NCBI GenBank assembly: GCA_007123015.1
Contig: SKSL01000267.1
Location: 1-7,429, forward strand
Origin: Natronohydrobacter sp.
Lineage (GTDB): Bacteria; Pseudomonadota; Alphaproteobacteria; Rhodobacterales; Rhodobacteraceae
Direction of reading: 5' to 3'
Length of the DNA stretch: 7,429 bases
The notes beneath the pieces are model-generated. The model made no database searches and was not told where the DNA came from. It saw only the letters and a list, made by a program, of their open reading frames with translations. The translations under genes and the position numbers were made by a program. Of this stretch, positions 1 to 6,524 are shown piece after piece (positions within the stretch are counted from its first letter, which is position 1; each line of letters opens with the position of its first letter).

Positions 1-142
1 GCCCTTTCAGCCGGGCGATTTCTTCACGCTGCCCGGCCACGGTCTGCTTCAGGGCCGCAACCTCGCTCAACAACTCCAGCACAAGCGCCCGGAGATCGGC
101 GTCTGAAAGATCATCAAGAGGGTAAAATGGGTGCTTCGACAT
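1..142 (-). CDS. Probable IS66-like transposase, N-terminal fragment
   Basis: An open frame reads leftward from ATG at 142-140 to the window edge, giving 47 codons and no stop. The protein begins MSKHPFYPLDDLSDADLRAL and continues into a leucine- and glutamate-rich helix (residues about 17-47) with an LRALVLELL stretch and a KQ/REE/ARLKG pattern, which looks like a short coiled coil. This resembles the N-terminus of IS66-type transposases, where a leucine-zipper-like helix precedes the DNA-binding and DDE catalytic parts. None of those later domains is visible, so the family call rests on the N-terminus alone. No tnpA/tnpB-like frames precede it, so if it is IS66-type it fits the single-gene ISBst12-like subgroup better than the three-gene layout. 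I see no strong ribosome-binding site before the ATG. It is transcribed away from the amine genes. It could instead be another coiled-coil protein. Confidence 0.55.
   Translation of the reverse strand, partial: MSKHPFYPLDDLSDADLRALVLELLSEVAALKQTVAGQREEIARLKG
1..142. mobile_element. Edge of a possible insertion sequence, boundary unresolved
   Basis: If the minus-strand gene at the left edge is a transposase, the window includes one end of an insertion sequence. The true end must lie to the right of position 142, somewhere in the 143-393 spacer. I could not identify a terminal inverted repeat or a target-site duplication, because the other end of the element is outside the window. The interval given covers only the coding part. 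Confidence 0.4.
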
Positions 143-393
143 GCACCGATCGAGTCAGAAAACTGCCAGCTTGAACAGCCCCCCCCGGCCCCACCGAGTC
201 AATAGGACGCACCCTCACCCAACAACTTCGCCCGGAGTTTTGCCCCTGTTACACCAGCGCCGCAGCACAGGTACCATAGCACCCTTGGCAGAAAAGGGTC
301 CCGAGTCGGTTTTGACGCCAAGCCTGTCAGTTTTCAAACTGCAGACCTGGGCGCAAACAGGCTAACTAGACCTATCTGTTCTCAAGGTGTGCC
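143..393. promoter_or_regulatory. Intergenic region between transposase and mgdA, likely operon promoter
   Basis: This stretch has no credible gene: the only plus-strand frame (141-365) has proline/serine/threonine-rich low-complexity content and no ribosome-binding site. The region contains an eight-C run (179-186), the CCTGT/ACAGG pair at 245-249 and 267-271, and a denser inverted-repeat group at 321-363. A weak sigma70-like candidate is TTGACG at 312-317, with CAAACT at 335-340 after a 17-base spacer. Its -10 box matches only three of six consensus positions, so this is tentative. Since mgdA is the first gene of the plus-strand cluster and its neighbour reads the other way, the cluster's main promoter is expected here. 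Part of the region may belong to the insertion sequence. Confidence 0.5.
321..363. repeat. Nested inverted repeats, possible operator upstream of mgdA
   Basis: A perfect 7-base inverted repeat, AGCCTGT (321-327) and ACAGGCT (357-363), encloses a second perfect palindrome, CAGTTT (328-333) and AAACTG (336-341), separated by two bases. The group ends about 30 bases before the mgdA start codon and overlaps the tentative -10 region, a position that suits a regulator-binding site. No regulator gene is in the window to match it with. It could instead be chance or part of an insertion-sequence end. Confidence 0.35.
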
Positions 394-1644
394 ATGCGAT
401 ATTCCGGCTTTCGTGTTCTCAAAGAAGCCCTGACCGGCCATAAAGGGTGGCGACCCGTCTGGCGCGATCCCGACCCACAGCCGCATTACGATATTGTCAT
501 CGTGGGCGGGGGCGGACACGGGCTGGCCACGGCCTATTACCTTGCCCGCCAGTTCCACCAGCACAAGGTCGCCGTGATCGAGAAAGGCTGGATCGGCGGC
601 GGCAATGTCGGGCGCAACACGACCATCATCCGGTCCAATTACCTACTGGACGGCAATGAACCTTTCTACGAATTCTCGCTCAAACTGTGGGAAGGGCTGG
701 AACAGGATTTCAACTATAACGCCATGGTCAGCCAGCGCGGTATCCTGAACCTGATCCATTCCGATGCTCAGCGCGACGCCTTCACACGGCGCGGCAATGC
801 GATGATCCTCAATGGTGCCGATGCCGAATTGCTCAGTGCCCAGCAAGTGCGGCGCACATACCCGTTCCTCAATTTCAACGATGCCCGCTTCCCGATCAAG
901 GGCGGCCTCGCTCAGCGCCGGGGCGGCACCGTGCGCCATGACGCGGTCGCCTGGGGCTATGCGCGCGGGGCCGACCGTCGCGGCGTCGACATTCTCCAGA
1001 ATTGCGAAGTCACCGGCTTCCGCATCGAAAACGGCAAATGTCTGGGCGTCGAGACTTCGCGCGGCTTCATCGCTGCAGGCAAGGTTGGTGTCGCAGTGGC
1101 CGGCAATTCTTCGCGCATTATGGCAAAAGCCGGCATGCGCCTGCCCATCGAATCCCATGTCCTGCAAGCCTTTGTCAGTGAAGGGCTGAAGCCGGTCCTG
1201 CCTGGGGTCATCACCTTTGGCGCGGGCCATTTCTATTGCAGCCAATCCGACAAGGGCGGGCTTGTCTTCGGTGGCGACATTGACGGCTACAATTCTTACG
1301 CCCAGCGCGGCAACCTGCCCGTGATCGAAGATGTGGCCGAGGGCGGCATGGCGCTTTTTCCAGGCCTTGGCCGCGTGCGCCTGTTGCGTGCCTGGGGCGG
1401 CATCATGGATATGAGCATGGACGGCTCACCGATTATCGACCACACCCCTATCGACGGGCTCTATTTCAACGGCGGCTGGTGCTATGGCGGGTTCAAGGCC
1501 ACCCCGGCGTCAGGCTGGTGTTTCGCTCACCTTCTGGCCACAGACACCCTCCACCCGACAGCGACCGCCTATCGCCTCGATCGGTTCCAACGCGGCAGGA
1601 TGATCGACGAAAAAGGCATGGGCGCGCAGCCCAACCTGCATTGA
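394..1644 (+). CDS. mgdA: N-methylglutamate dehydrogenase subunit A / sarcosine oxidase beta (SoxB-like)
   Basis: This 416-residue flavoprotein corresponds to the beta subunit of heterotetrameric sarcosine oxidase, which is usually about 400-420 residues. The subunit oxidises the N-methyl group of a secondary amine, and the context here suggests N-methylglutamate. A DAO-fold FAD site starts with YDIVIVGGGGHGLATAYYL (residues 32-50), followed by the acidic end of strand 2 near VIEKG (61-65) and GGGNVGRNTTIIRSNY (68-83). The stretch RGGTVRHDAVAWGYAR (176-191) contains His182, which by recalled alignment matches the histidine (about 173) that covalently holds FMN in bacterial sarcosine oxidases. 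The C-terminal flavin-contact region is GWCYGGFKATPASG (361-374). No signal peptide is seen, so the enzyme is cytoplasmic. The start at 394 has AAGGTG at 384-389. It is the first gene of the cluster. A true sarcosine oxidase subunit cannot be excluded from this gene alone. Confidence 0.9.
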   Translation: MRYSGFRVLKEALTGHKGWRPVWRDPDPQPHYDIVIVGGGGHGLATAYYLARQFHQHKVAVIEKGWIGGGNVGRNTTIIRSNYLLDGNEPFYEFSLKLWEGLEQDFNYNAMVSQRGILNLIHSDAQRDAFTRRGNAMILNGADAELLSAQQVRRTYPFLNFNDARFPIKGGLAQRRGGTVRHDAVAWGYARGADRRGVDILQNCEVTGFRIENGKCLGVETSRGFIAAGKVGVAVAGNSSRIMAKAGMRLPIESHVLQAFVSEGLKPVLPGVITFGAGHFYCSQSDKGGLVFGGDIDGYNSYAQRGNLPVIEDVAEGGMALFPGLGRVRLLRAWGGIMDMSMDGSPIIDHTPIDGLYFNGGWCYGGFKATPASGWCFAHLLATDTLHPTATAYRLDRFQRGRMIDEKGMGAQPNLH

Positions 1645-1723
1645 GCAAGCCCATGATCCATTTTCTTGCTGAAAATACTCAAAATCGACGCTGCACTTCA
1701 GCGCAACGCCCAAGAGAAGCGCC
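1645..1723. repeat. Spacer with small hairpins between mgdA and mgdB
   Basis: This 79-base spacer is an exception in an otherwise tightly packed gene group. It holds an A/T-rich hairpin, ATTTTC (1660-1665) and GAAAAT (1671-1676) around the loop TTGCT. A second hairpin, CGCTG (1689-1693) and CAGCG (1699-1703), has a five-base loop. An alternative pairing, AGCAAG (1644-1649) with CTTGCT (1665-1670), would exclude the first hairpin. The segment around TTTTCTTGCTGAAAATACTC (1661-1680) resembles short dispersed elements that I recall from Rhodobacterales intergenic regions. There is no T-run after either stem, so neither looks like a standard terminator. Either could affect message stability or the ratio of mgdA to the later genes. 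Confidence 0.4.
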
Positions 1724-2011
1724 ATGATCATCCACCACCCTCTTCTCGGCCCCTGTGACGCGCAGGAATTCACCTATATGGGTGATGCGCGTCTGATCGA
1801 CCGCCCCGATGGCATGGCCGAAGGATCTGACGCAGCCTTCCACGACTATGCCTATCTGCGCGAGAACCCGGCGGGCGAACATCGCGAGCTGTGGTTTCAC
1901 GAACAGGGCGACCGCTCCTGGCTGGTCGTCACCCGCAACACACTCACGCATGAGATCACGCAAGTCGAGCTTGCCCGCGATGTCGCGCGAAAACAGGGAC
2001 GCAGCAGATGA
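1724..2011 (+). CDS. mgdB: N-methylglutamate dehydrogenase subunit B / sarcosine oxidase delta (SoxD-like)
   Basis: This 95-residue protein matches the small delta subunit of heterotetrameric sarcosine oxidase, which normally has about 90-100 residues and a structural zinc. Family features are EFTYMGDA (15-22), the acidic and aromatic centre DAAFHDYAYLRENPAG (36-51) and HRELWFHEQGDRSWLVVTRN (53-72). Family members of the oxidase type have a CPxCG motif near the N-terminus and a histidine and cysteine at about 59 and 63. Here the first motif reads HPLLGPC (5-11), and the later pair is His59 with Asp63, so the standard zinc ligands are mostly absent. The start at 1724 has a weak purine-rich GAGAAG at 1714-1719. 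The stop codon overlaps the next start as ATGA, which indicates translational coupling to mgdC and a shared complex. The identification is firm as SoxD-like, and the NMG assignment is contextual. Confidence 0.87.
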   Translation: MIIHHPLLGPCDAQEFTYMGDARLIDRPDGMAEGSDAAFHDYAYLRENPAGEHRELWFHEQGDRSWLVVTRNTLTHEITQVELARDVARKQGRSR

Positions 2012-4953
2012 GGCTCCGCACAGGCGGCCAGATCGACCGCAGCACCCAGATCAGCTTTCGCTTCGACAATCGCTGGTACAAGGGCCATCCCGGCGACACG
2101 CTCGCCTCGGCGCTTCTGGCCAATGGGGTCCGGCTTATGGGCCGGTCCTTCAAATATCACCGCCCGCGCGGGCCTTTGACCGCTGGCAGTGACGAACCCA
2201 ACGCGCTGGTTGAATTGCGCAGCGGCGGGCGTCAGGAACCCAATACCCGCGCCACTGTGATCGAGCTCTTCGACGGCTTGCGCGCCCAGCCGCAGAACGC
2301 CTGGCCCAGCCTCAGTTTCGACGCGCTGGCCATCAATGACCGCCTATCCCCCGTCCTGACCGCAGGCTTCTATTACAAAACCTTCATGTGGCCTGCCGCC
2401 TTCTGGGAAAAACTCTACGAGCCGATCATCCGCCGCGCTGCCGGTCTGGGCTCGATCACCACCAAGCCTGACCCCGACGCTTACGACAAGGGCTTCCTGC
2501 ATTGCGACCTGCTGATCATCGGCGCGGGTCCTTCGGGTCTGATGGCCGCGCTCACGGCTGGCCGCGCCGGTGCGCGGGTGATCCTCGCGGATGAAGATTT
2601 CCGCATGGGCGGGCGGCTGAACGCGGAAACCTTTGCGATCAGCGACAGGGCGGGCAGCGATTGGGCCGCGCAGACCCTCGCCGAACTCGCGACCCTGCCC
2701 AATCTCCGCCTGATGCCGCGCACCACTGTTTTCGGCGCCTTTGATCATGGCATCTATGGCGCGGTCGAACGTGTCTCGGACCACTTGCCCACCCCGCCCA
2801 TGGGCAAACCCCGCCAGACGCTCTGGCGCATCTACACCAAGCGCACCCTGCTATGCGCAGGCGCGCTGGAACGCCCGATTGCTTTTGCCAAGAACGACCG
2901 CCCCGGCATCATGACCGCCAGCGCGCTGCGCGCTTACGTCAACCGCTGGGCCGCTGCACCGGCCGACACGGCCGCCGTCTTCACCAATAATGATGACGGC
3001 CACCGCACGGCCGCAGATCTGATCGCCAAAGGTGTCAAGGTCGCCGCCCTGATCGACACGCGCCCCGACGCGCCGACTATCGCAGGCACCGAATTGCTTG
3101 CAGGTGCGCAGGTGATCGACACATCCGGGCGGCTGGGCCTGACCGGCATTACAGTCAAACTCGCCAATGGCGAGACGCGCAAGATCAAGACCGGCGCGCT
3201 CGGTGTCTCGGGCGGCTGGAACCCCACTGTCGCGCTCACCTGCCACCAGCGCGGGCGGCCCGCATGGGATGACAGCATCGCGGCCTTCACGCCCGCTGGC
3301 GATCTGCCCCCCGGCATGACCGTCGCAGGCGCGGCAGAGGGGCAATTCAGCACCCATGCGGCCCTTGCAGGCGGGGCCGCCAAGGCCGCGCAAGCCCTTG
3401 ATGACCTTGGCATCACCGCGCGCACGCCCGATCTGCCACAGGCCGAAGATGCGCCCACTAAGATCACCCCCTTCTGGCATGTTAAGGGCGACAAACGCGC
3501 CTGGCTCGATTTCCAGAATGATGTGACCGTCAAGGATGTGAAACTTGCCCATCAGGAAGGCTTCCGCGCGGTCGAGCATCTGAAACGCTACACCACATTG
3601 GGCATGGCGACCGATCAGGGCAAGACATCCAACATGGGCGGCCTGGCGGTCATGGCCGAACTAACCGGCGCGACCATCGCCCAGACTGGCACCACCATGT
3701 TCCGCCCGCCCTATACGCCTGTGGCGATGGGCGCGCTGGCGGGCCGCTCCACCGGCCCCGATTTCCGCCCCACTCGCCTGACGCCCAGCCACCATTGGGC
3801 CAAGGAACAGGGCGCGGAATTTGTCGAGGTGGGCATGTGGCTGCGCGCCCAGTGGTTCCCGCGTCCGGGCGAAAAAACCTGGCGCGACACAGTGGACCGC
3901 GAAGTCCGCGCGACCCGCGCCTCGGTCGGCGTGTGTGACGTGACCACCCTGGGCAAGATCGACGTGCAGGGGCGCGACGCGGCGGCCTTTCTGAACCGCA
4001 TCTATTGCAACGGCTTTGCCAAGCTGGCCGTGGGCCGCGTCCGCTACGGCCTGATGCTGCGCGAAGACGGGATCGCTTTCGACGATGGTACCGCCGCGCG
4101 GCTGGCTGAAGATCATTTCGTCGTCACCACGACCACCGCGAATGCTGTCGCAGTCTACCGCCACATGGAATTCGCGCGCCAATGCCTCTGGCCGGATATG
4201 GATGTGCAACTGATCTCCACGACCGAGGCCTGGGCGCAATACGCCATCGCTGGCCCAAACGCGCGCAAGCTGTTGCAGAAACTGGTCGATCCCGCCTTTG
4301 ACATCTCGAATGACGCCTTTCCCTTCATGGCCTGCGCGGAACTCACCATCTGCAACGGCTGCCCTGCCCGGCTGTTCCGCATCTCGTTTTCGGGCGAGTT
4401 GGCCTATGAACTGGCCGTGCCCACCCGCTATGGCGATGCCCTGATCCGGCGCATCATGGCCGAAGGGACGGAATTCGGCGTCACCCCCTATGGCACCGAA
4501 GCCCTGGGCGTCATGCGCATCGAGAAGGGCCATGCAGCAGGTAACGAGTTGAACGGCCAGACCACAGCGCTGAACCTTGGCATGGGCCGCATGGTCAGTG
4601 ACAAGAAAGACAGCATCGGCGCGGTCCTGTCGCGGCGCGAGGGGCTGAACACCCCTGATGCGCTCAAACTGGTCGGTCTGCGCCCCAAAGACCCACAGAC
4701 CCGGATCCCGGCAGGCGCGCATCTGCTGGAAACAGGGACGAGAACCATCGCGGCGCATGATCTGGGCTATGTTACCTCTGCCTGCTATTCGCCGACATTG
4801 GACAGCTACATCGCGCTGGGTTTTCTGAAGGCGGGCGATACGCGCATGGGCCAGACCCTGCGCGCCGCCAGCCCGCTCACGGGCGAGGATGTCCCCATCG
4901 AAGTCACCTCACCGCATTTTGTCGATCCGGAAGGAGAGCGCCTGCGTGCATGA
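2008..4953 (+). CDS. mgdC: N-methylglutamate dehydrogenase subunit C / sarcosine oxidase alpha (SoxA-like)
   Basis: This 981-residue protein is the usual size of the large alpha subunit. Domains in order: a ferredoxin-like segment (about 15-95, with GRSFKYHRPRG at 45-55); a nucleotide-binding oxidoreductase domain opening with DLLIIGAGPSGLMAALTAG (167-185), with RMGGRL (199-204) and LLCAGALERP (281-290); a linker domain (about 480-590); and GcvT-type folate-binding and C-terminal domains (about 600-980, including FSGELAYEL at 794-802, EKGHAAGNELNGQT at 839-852 and LNLGMG at 855-860). There is no cysteine before residue 166, so the ferredoxin-like domain cannot bind an iron-sulfur cluster, as in known SoxA proteins. 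In the family this subunit binds NAD and passes the one-carbon unit to tetrahydrofolate. The start overlaps mgdB by four bases and has AGGGA at 1995-1999. The 3' end overlaps mgdD by eight bases. A true sarcosine oxidase alpha subunit is the alternative. Confidence 0.92.
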   Translation: MRLRTGGQIDRSTQISFRFDNRWYKGHPGDTLASALLANGVRLMGRSFKYHRPRGPLTAGSDEPNALVELRSGGRQEPNTRATVIELFDGLRAQPQNAWPSLSFDALAINDRLSPVLTAGFYYKTFMWPAAFWEKLYEPIIRRAAGLGSITTKPDPDAYDKGFLHCDLLIIGAGPSGLMAALTAGRAGARVILADEDFRMGGRLNAETFAISDRAGSDWAAQTLAELATLPNLRLMPRTTVFGAFDHGIYGAVERVSDHLPTPPMGKPRQTLWRIYTKRTLLCAGALERPIAFAKNDRPGIMTASALRAYVNRWAAAPADTAAVFTNNDDGHRTAADLIAKGVKVAALIDTRPDAPTIAGTELLAGAQVIDTSGRLGLTGITVKLANGETRKIKTGALGVSGGWNPTVALTCHQRGRPAWDDSIAAFTPAGDLPPGMTVAGAAEGQFSTHAALAGGAAKAAQALDDLGITARTPDLPQAEDAPTKITPFWHVKGDKRAWLDFQNDVTVKDVKLAHQEGFRAVEHLKRYTTLGMATDQGKTSNMGGLAVMAELTGATIAQTGTTMFRPPYTPVAMGALAGRSTGPDFRPTRLTPSHHWAKEQGAEFVEVGMWLRAQWFPRPGEKTWRDTVDREVRATRASVGVCDVTTLGKIDVQGRDAAAFLNRIYCNGFAKLAVGRVRYGLMLREDGIAFDDGTAARLAEDHFVVTTTTANAVAVYRHMEFARQCLWPDMDVQLISTTEAWAQYAIAGPNARKLLQKLVDPAFDISNDAFPFMACAELTICNGCPARLFRISFSGELAYELAVPTRYGDALIRRIMAEGTEFGVTPYGTEALGVMRIEKGHAAGNELNGQTTALNLGMGRMVSDKKDSIGAVLSRREGLNTPDALKLVGLRPKDPQTRIPAGAHLLETGTRTIAAHDLGYVTSACYSPTLDSYIALGFLKAGDTRMGQTLRAASPLTGEDVPIEVTSPHFVDPEGERLRA
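4931..4948 (+). promoter_or_regulatory. Ribosome-binding site and GTG start that decide the mgdD start
   Basis: AAGGAG at 4931-4936 followed by GTG at 4946-4948 lies inside the last codons of mgdC. It is one of the strongest Shine-Dalgarno matches in the window. It supports initiation at the GTG, eight bases before the end of the mgdC stop codon, over the upstream ATG at 4889, which has no comparable site. Confidence 0.75.
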
Positions 4954-5509
4954 CCTTACCCCCCTGACCGCGCTTGGCGCATCCAAGCCGCGCAGCGACA
5001 CCATCGGCCCTGTCACGATCAGCGAAGCGCCCGACGTCGCGCTGGCCTCGGTCACGGCGCGTCTGGGGCAGGAAGCCGCCTGCCAGGACGCCTTGCGCGC
5101 CCTGCTCGGTATCCCTGCCCCCGACATCGCAGCTTATGCCAGCGGCCCCCAGCTATCGGCCTTCTGGATCGGTCCTGATAGCTGGATGATCATGGCCCCC
5201 TATGACACCCATCCTGGCCTTGCCAATAGACTCACGTCCGTCTGCAAGGACACGGCCAGCGTGACGGACCAGACGGGCGCTTGGGCGCGCTTCGATCTGA
5301 CCGGGCCAGATCTGCCCCGGCTGATGGAGCGGCTGTGCAATCTGGATCTTGCGCATATGCCACCAGGGCGCGCGCGGCGCAGCGTCATCGACCATCTGGG
5401 CTGCTATGTGATCAAGCATCAGGACGGAATACTGCTTTTCGCCCCGCGCTCTGCAGCACAGAGCCTGCATCACGCTCTACTGACAGCCGCGCAGGCCGCG
5501 CTGCGCTGA
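4946..5509 (+). CDS. mgdD: N-methylglutamate dehydrogenase subunit D / sarcosine oxidase gamma (SoxG-like)
   Basis: I place the start at the GTG at 4946 rather than the ATG at 4889. The GTG has a strong AAGGAG at 4931-4936 with nine bases of spacing, and it yields a family-like N-terminus (MHDLTPLTALG). The upstream ATG would add 19 basic, unfamily-like residues lying inside mgdC. The resulting 187 residues fit the gamma subunit, usually about 180-210. It has a GcvT/YgfZ-like pattern with FWIGPDSWMIMAP (73-85), VTDQTGAWARFDLTGPD (106-122) and a CNLDLA segment (131-136). In the solved sarcosine oxidase complexes this subunit is structural and binds no flavin. It overlaps the mgdC stop by eight bases, so it should be translationally coupled. 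It is the last gene of the dehydrogenase block. Gamma subunits diverge quickly, so context and these motifs carry the call. Confidence 0.85.
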   Translation: MHDLTPLTALGASKPRSDTIGPVTISEAPDVALASVTARLGQEAACQDALRALLGIPAPDIAAYASGPQLSAFWIGPDSWMIMAPYDTHPGLANRLTSVCKDTASVTDQTGAWARFDLTGPDLPRLMERLCNLDLAHMPPGRARRSVIDHLGCYVIKHQDGILLFAPRSAAQSLHHALLTAAQAALR

Positions 5510-5624
5510 TTTGCCTGAAAAATGGCCAATCCGCGCACATGATGAAAAATTGTTTCTTCTCAGTTGAAGTCCTGAAATTTGCCTGCTAGCCTTCCTGCAA
5601 GGTGACGCAAAAGGGGCGCGCAGC
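5510..5624 (+). promoter_or_regulatory. Spacer between mgdD and mgsA, possible internal promoter
   Basis: This is the longest gap inside the cluster and is visibly richer in A/T than the genes around it. A sigma70-like candidate is TTGTTT (5550-5555) with TGAAAT (5573-5578) after 17 bases, the -10 box matching four of six positions. The nine-base word ATTTGCCTG occurs twice, at 5509-5517 and 5577-5585, the first copy starting on the last base of the mgdD stop. AAGGGG at 5611-5616 is the ribosome-binding site for mgsA. The gap could let the synthase genes be expressed separately from the dehydrogenase genes. I see no clear terminator: the GC-rich imperfect stem at the end of mgdD lacks a T-run. 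Confidence 0.35.
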
Positions 5625-6521
5625 ATGTGTGGAATTGTCGGATTGTTCCTGAAGGACAAATCGCTGGAACCAGAATTGGGGGCGCTGCTGACGGATATGC
5701 TTGTCACCATGACAGATCGTGGCCCGGATAGTGCGGGGATTGCGATCTATGGCGACAGCACGGCGGGTCAGGCCAAGCTTACTGTTCAATCCGACCGGCC
5801 CGAGAGTGATTTCGCAACGCTCGCGGCGGACCTTGGCGCAGCCCTGGGCGCAACAGTCACTTTGCAGCGCAAGGATACACATGCGGTCCTGACCCTGCCC
5901 ACCGACAAAACGACCGAAGCGCGCGCCATACTGGCCGAGCTGCGCCCCGGTCTGCGCGTCATGAGCGACGGAACCCATATCGAAATCTACAAGGAAACCG
6001 GCCTGCCCCGCGATGTGGCCGCGCGCTTCAATCTGGCCGCCATGTCGGGCAGCCATGGGATCGGCCATACCCGCATGGCCACGGAATCCGCTGTCACCAC
6101 GCAAGGCGCGCATCCTTTTTCGACCGGCGCGGATCAGTGCCTGGTCCATAATGGCTCGCTCTCCAACCACAATAACTGGCGGCGCAGGCTCAAGCGCGAA
6201 GGTGTCCGCATCGACAGCCAGAATGACACTGAAGTCGGGGCCGCCTATCTGACCTGGAAGATGCAGAACGGGGCCAATCTGGGCGAAGCGCTCGAAGCCA
6301 CACTAAGCGATCTGGACGGGTTCTTCACCTTTGTCGTCGGCACCCGCGACGGTTTCGGTGTGGTGCGCGATCCCATTGCCTGCAAGCCAGCCGTCATGGC
6401 TGAAACTGACCAATATGTGGCCTTCGGGTCCGAATATCGCGCCCTCGTCAATCTGCCGGGGATTGAAACCGCCCGCATCTGGGAACCCGAGCCCGCCACT
6501 GTCTATTTCTGGAGCCATTGA
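5625..6521 (+). CDS. mgsA: N-methylglutamate synthase subunit A, class II glutamine amidotransferase (GlxB-like)
   Basis: This 298-residue protein begins MCGIVGLF, with Cys2 exposed after methionine removal as the N-terminal nucleophile of class II amidotransferases. Other family motifs are DRGPDSAG (31-38), GHTRMATES (147-155) with Arg150, GAHPFS (161-166), VHNGSLSNHNNWR (174-186) with Asn176-Gly177, and NDTEV (200-204) with Asp201, the usual glutamine-binding positions. It corresponds to the isolated amidotransferase part of glutamate synthase (GlxB). In the methylamine pathway it is one of three N-methylglutamate synthase subunits. I infer that it might cleave the gamma-amide of gamma-glutamylmethylamide or glutamine. 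A segment of about 100 residues lies between the second and third motifs, longer than in PurF or GlmS types. The start has AAGGGG at 5611-5616. mgsB follows after three bases. Confidence 0.88.
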   Translation: MCGIVGLFLKDKSLEPELGALLTDMLVTMTDRGPDSAGIAIYGDSTAGQAKLTVQSDRPESDFATLAADLGAALGATVTLQRKDTHAVLTLPTDKTTEARAILAELRPGLRVMSDGTHIEIYKETGLPRDVAARFNLAAMSGSHGIGHTRMATESAVTTQGAHPFSTGADQCLVHNGSLSNHNNWRRRLKREGVRIDSQNDTEVGAAYLTWKMQNGANLGEALEATLSDLDGFFTFVVGTRDGFGVVRDPIACKPAVMAETDQYVAFGSEYRALVNLPGIETARIWEPEPATVYFWSH

Positions 6522-6524
6522 TCC

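Noticed and set aside
179..186. Run of eight C residues as a phase-variable tract
   Set aside because: It is not within or directly before a credible reading frame and lies too far from mgdA to act as an obvious promoter spacer, so there is no basis for a phase-variation claim.
141..365. Plus-strand open frame of 74 codons in the upstream region
   Set aside because: It has no ribosome-binding site, a low-complexity proline/serine/threonine-rich product, and overlaps the likely promoter region.
3661..4758. Long minus-strand open frame of 365 codons opposite mgdC
   Set aside because: It lies fully antisense to a strongly supported gene, has histidine/glycine/alanine-rich content with no recognisable motif, and is explained by GC-biased codon use keeping the opposite frame open.
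4889..4945. Extended mgdD start at ATG 4889
   Set aside because: It would add 19 residues encoded inside mgdC with no ribosome-binding site, while GTG 4946 has a strong AAGGAG and gives the expected N-terminus.
5484..5510. GC-rich imperfect stem at the end of mgdD as a rho-independent terminator
   Set aside because: The core stem is only four base pairs (GCGC/GCGC), with further pairs only across mismatches; it lies within coding sequence and is not followed by a T-run.
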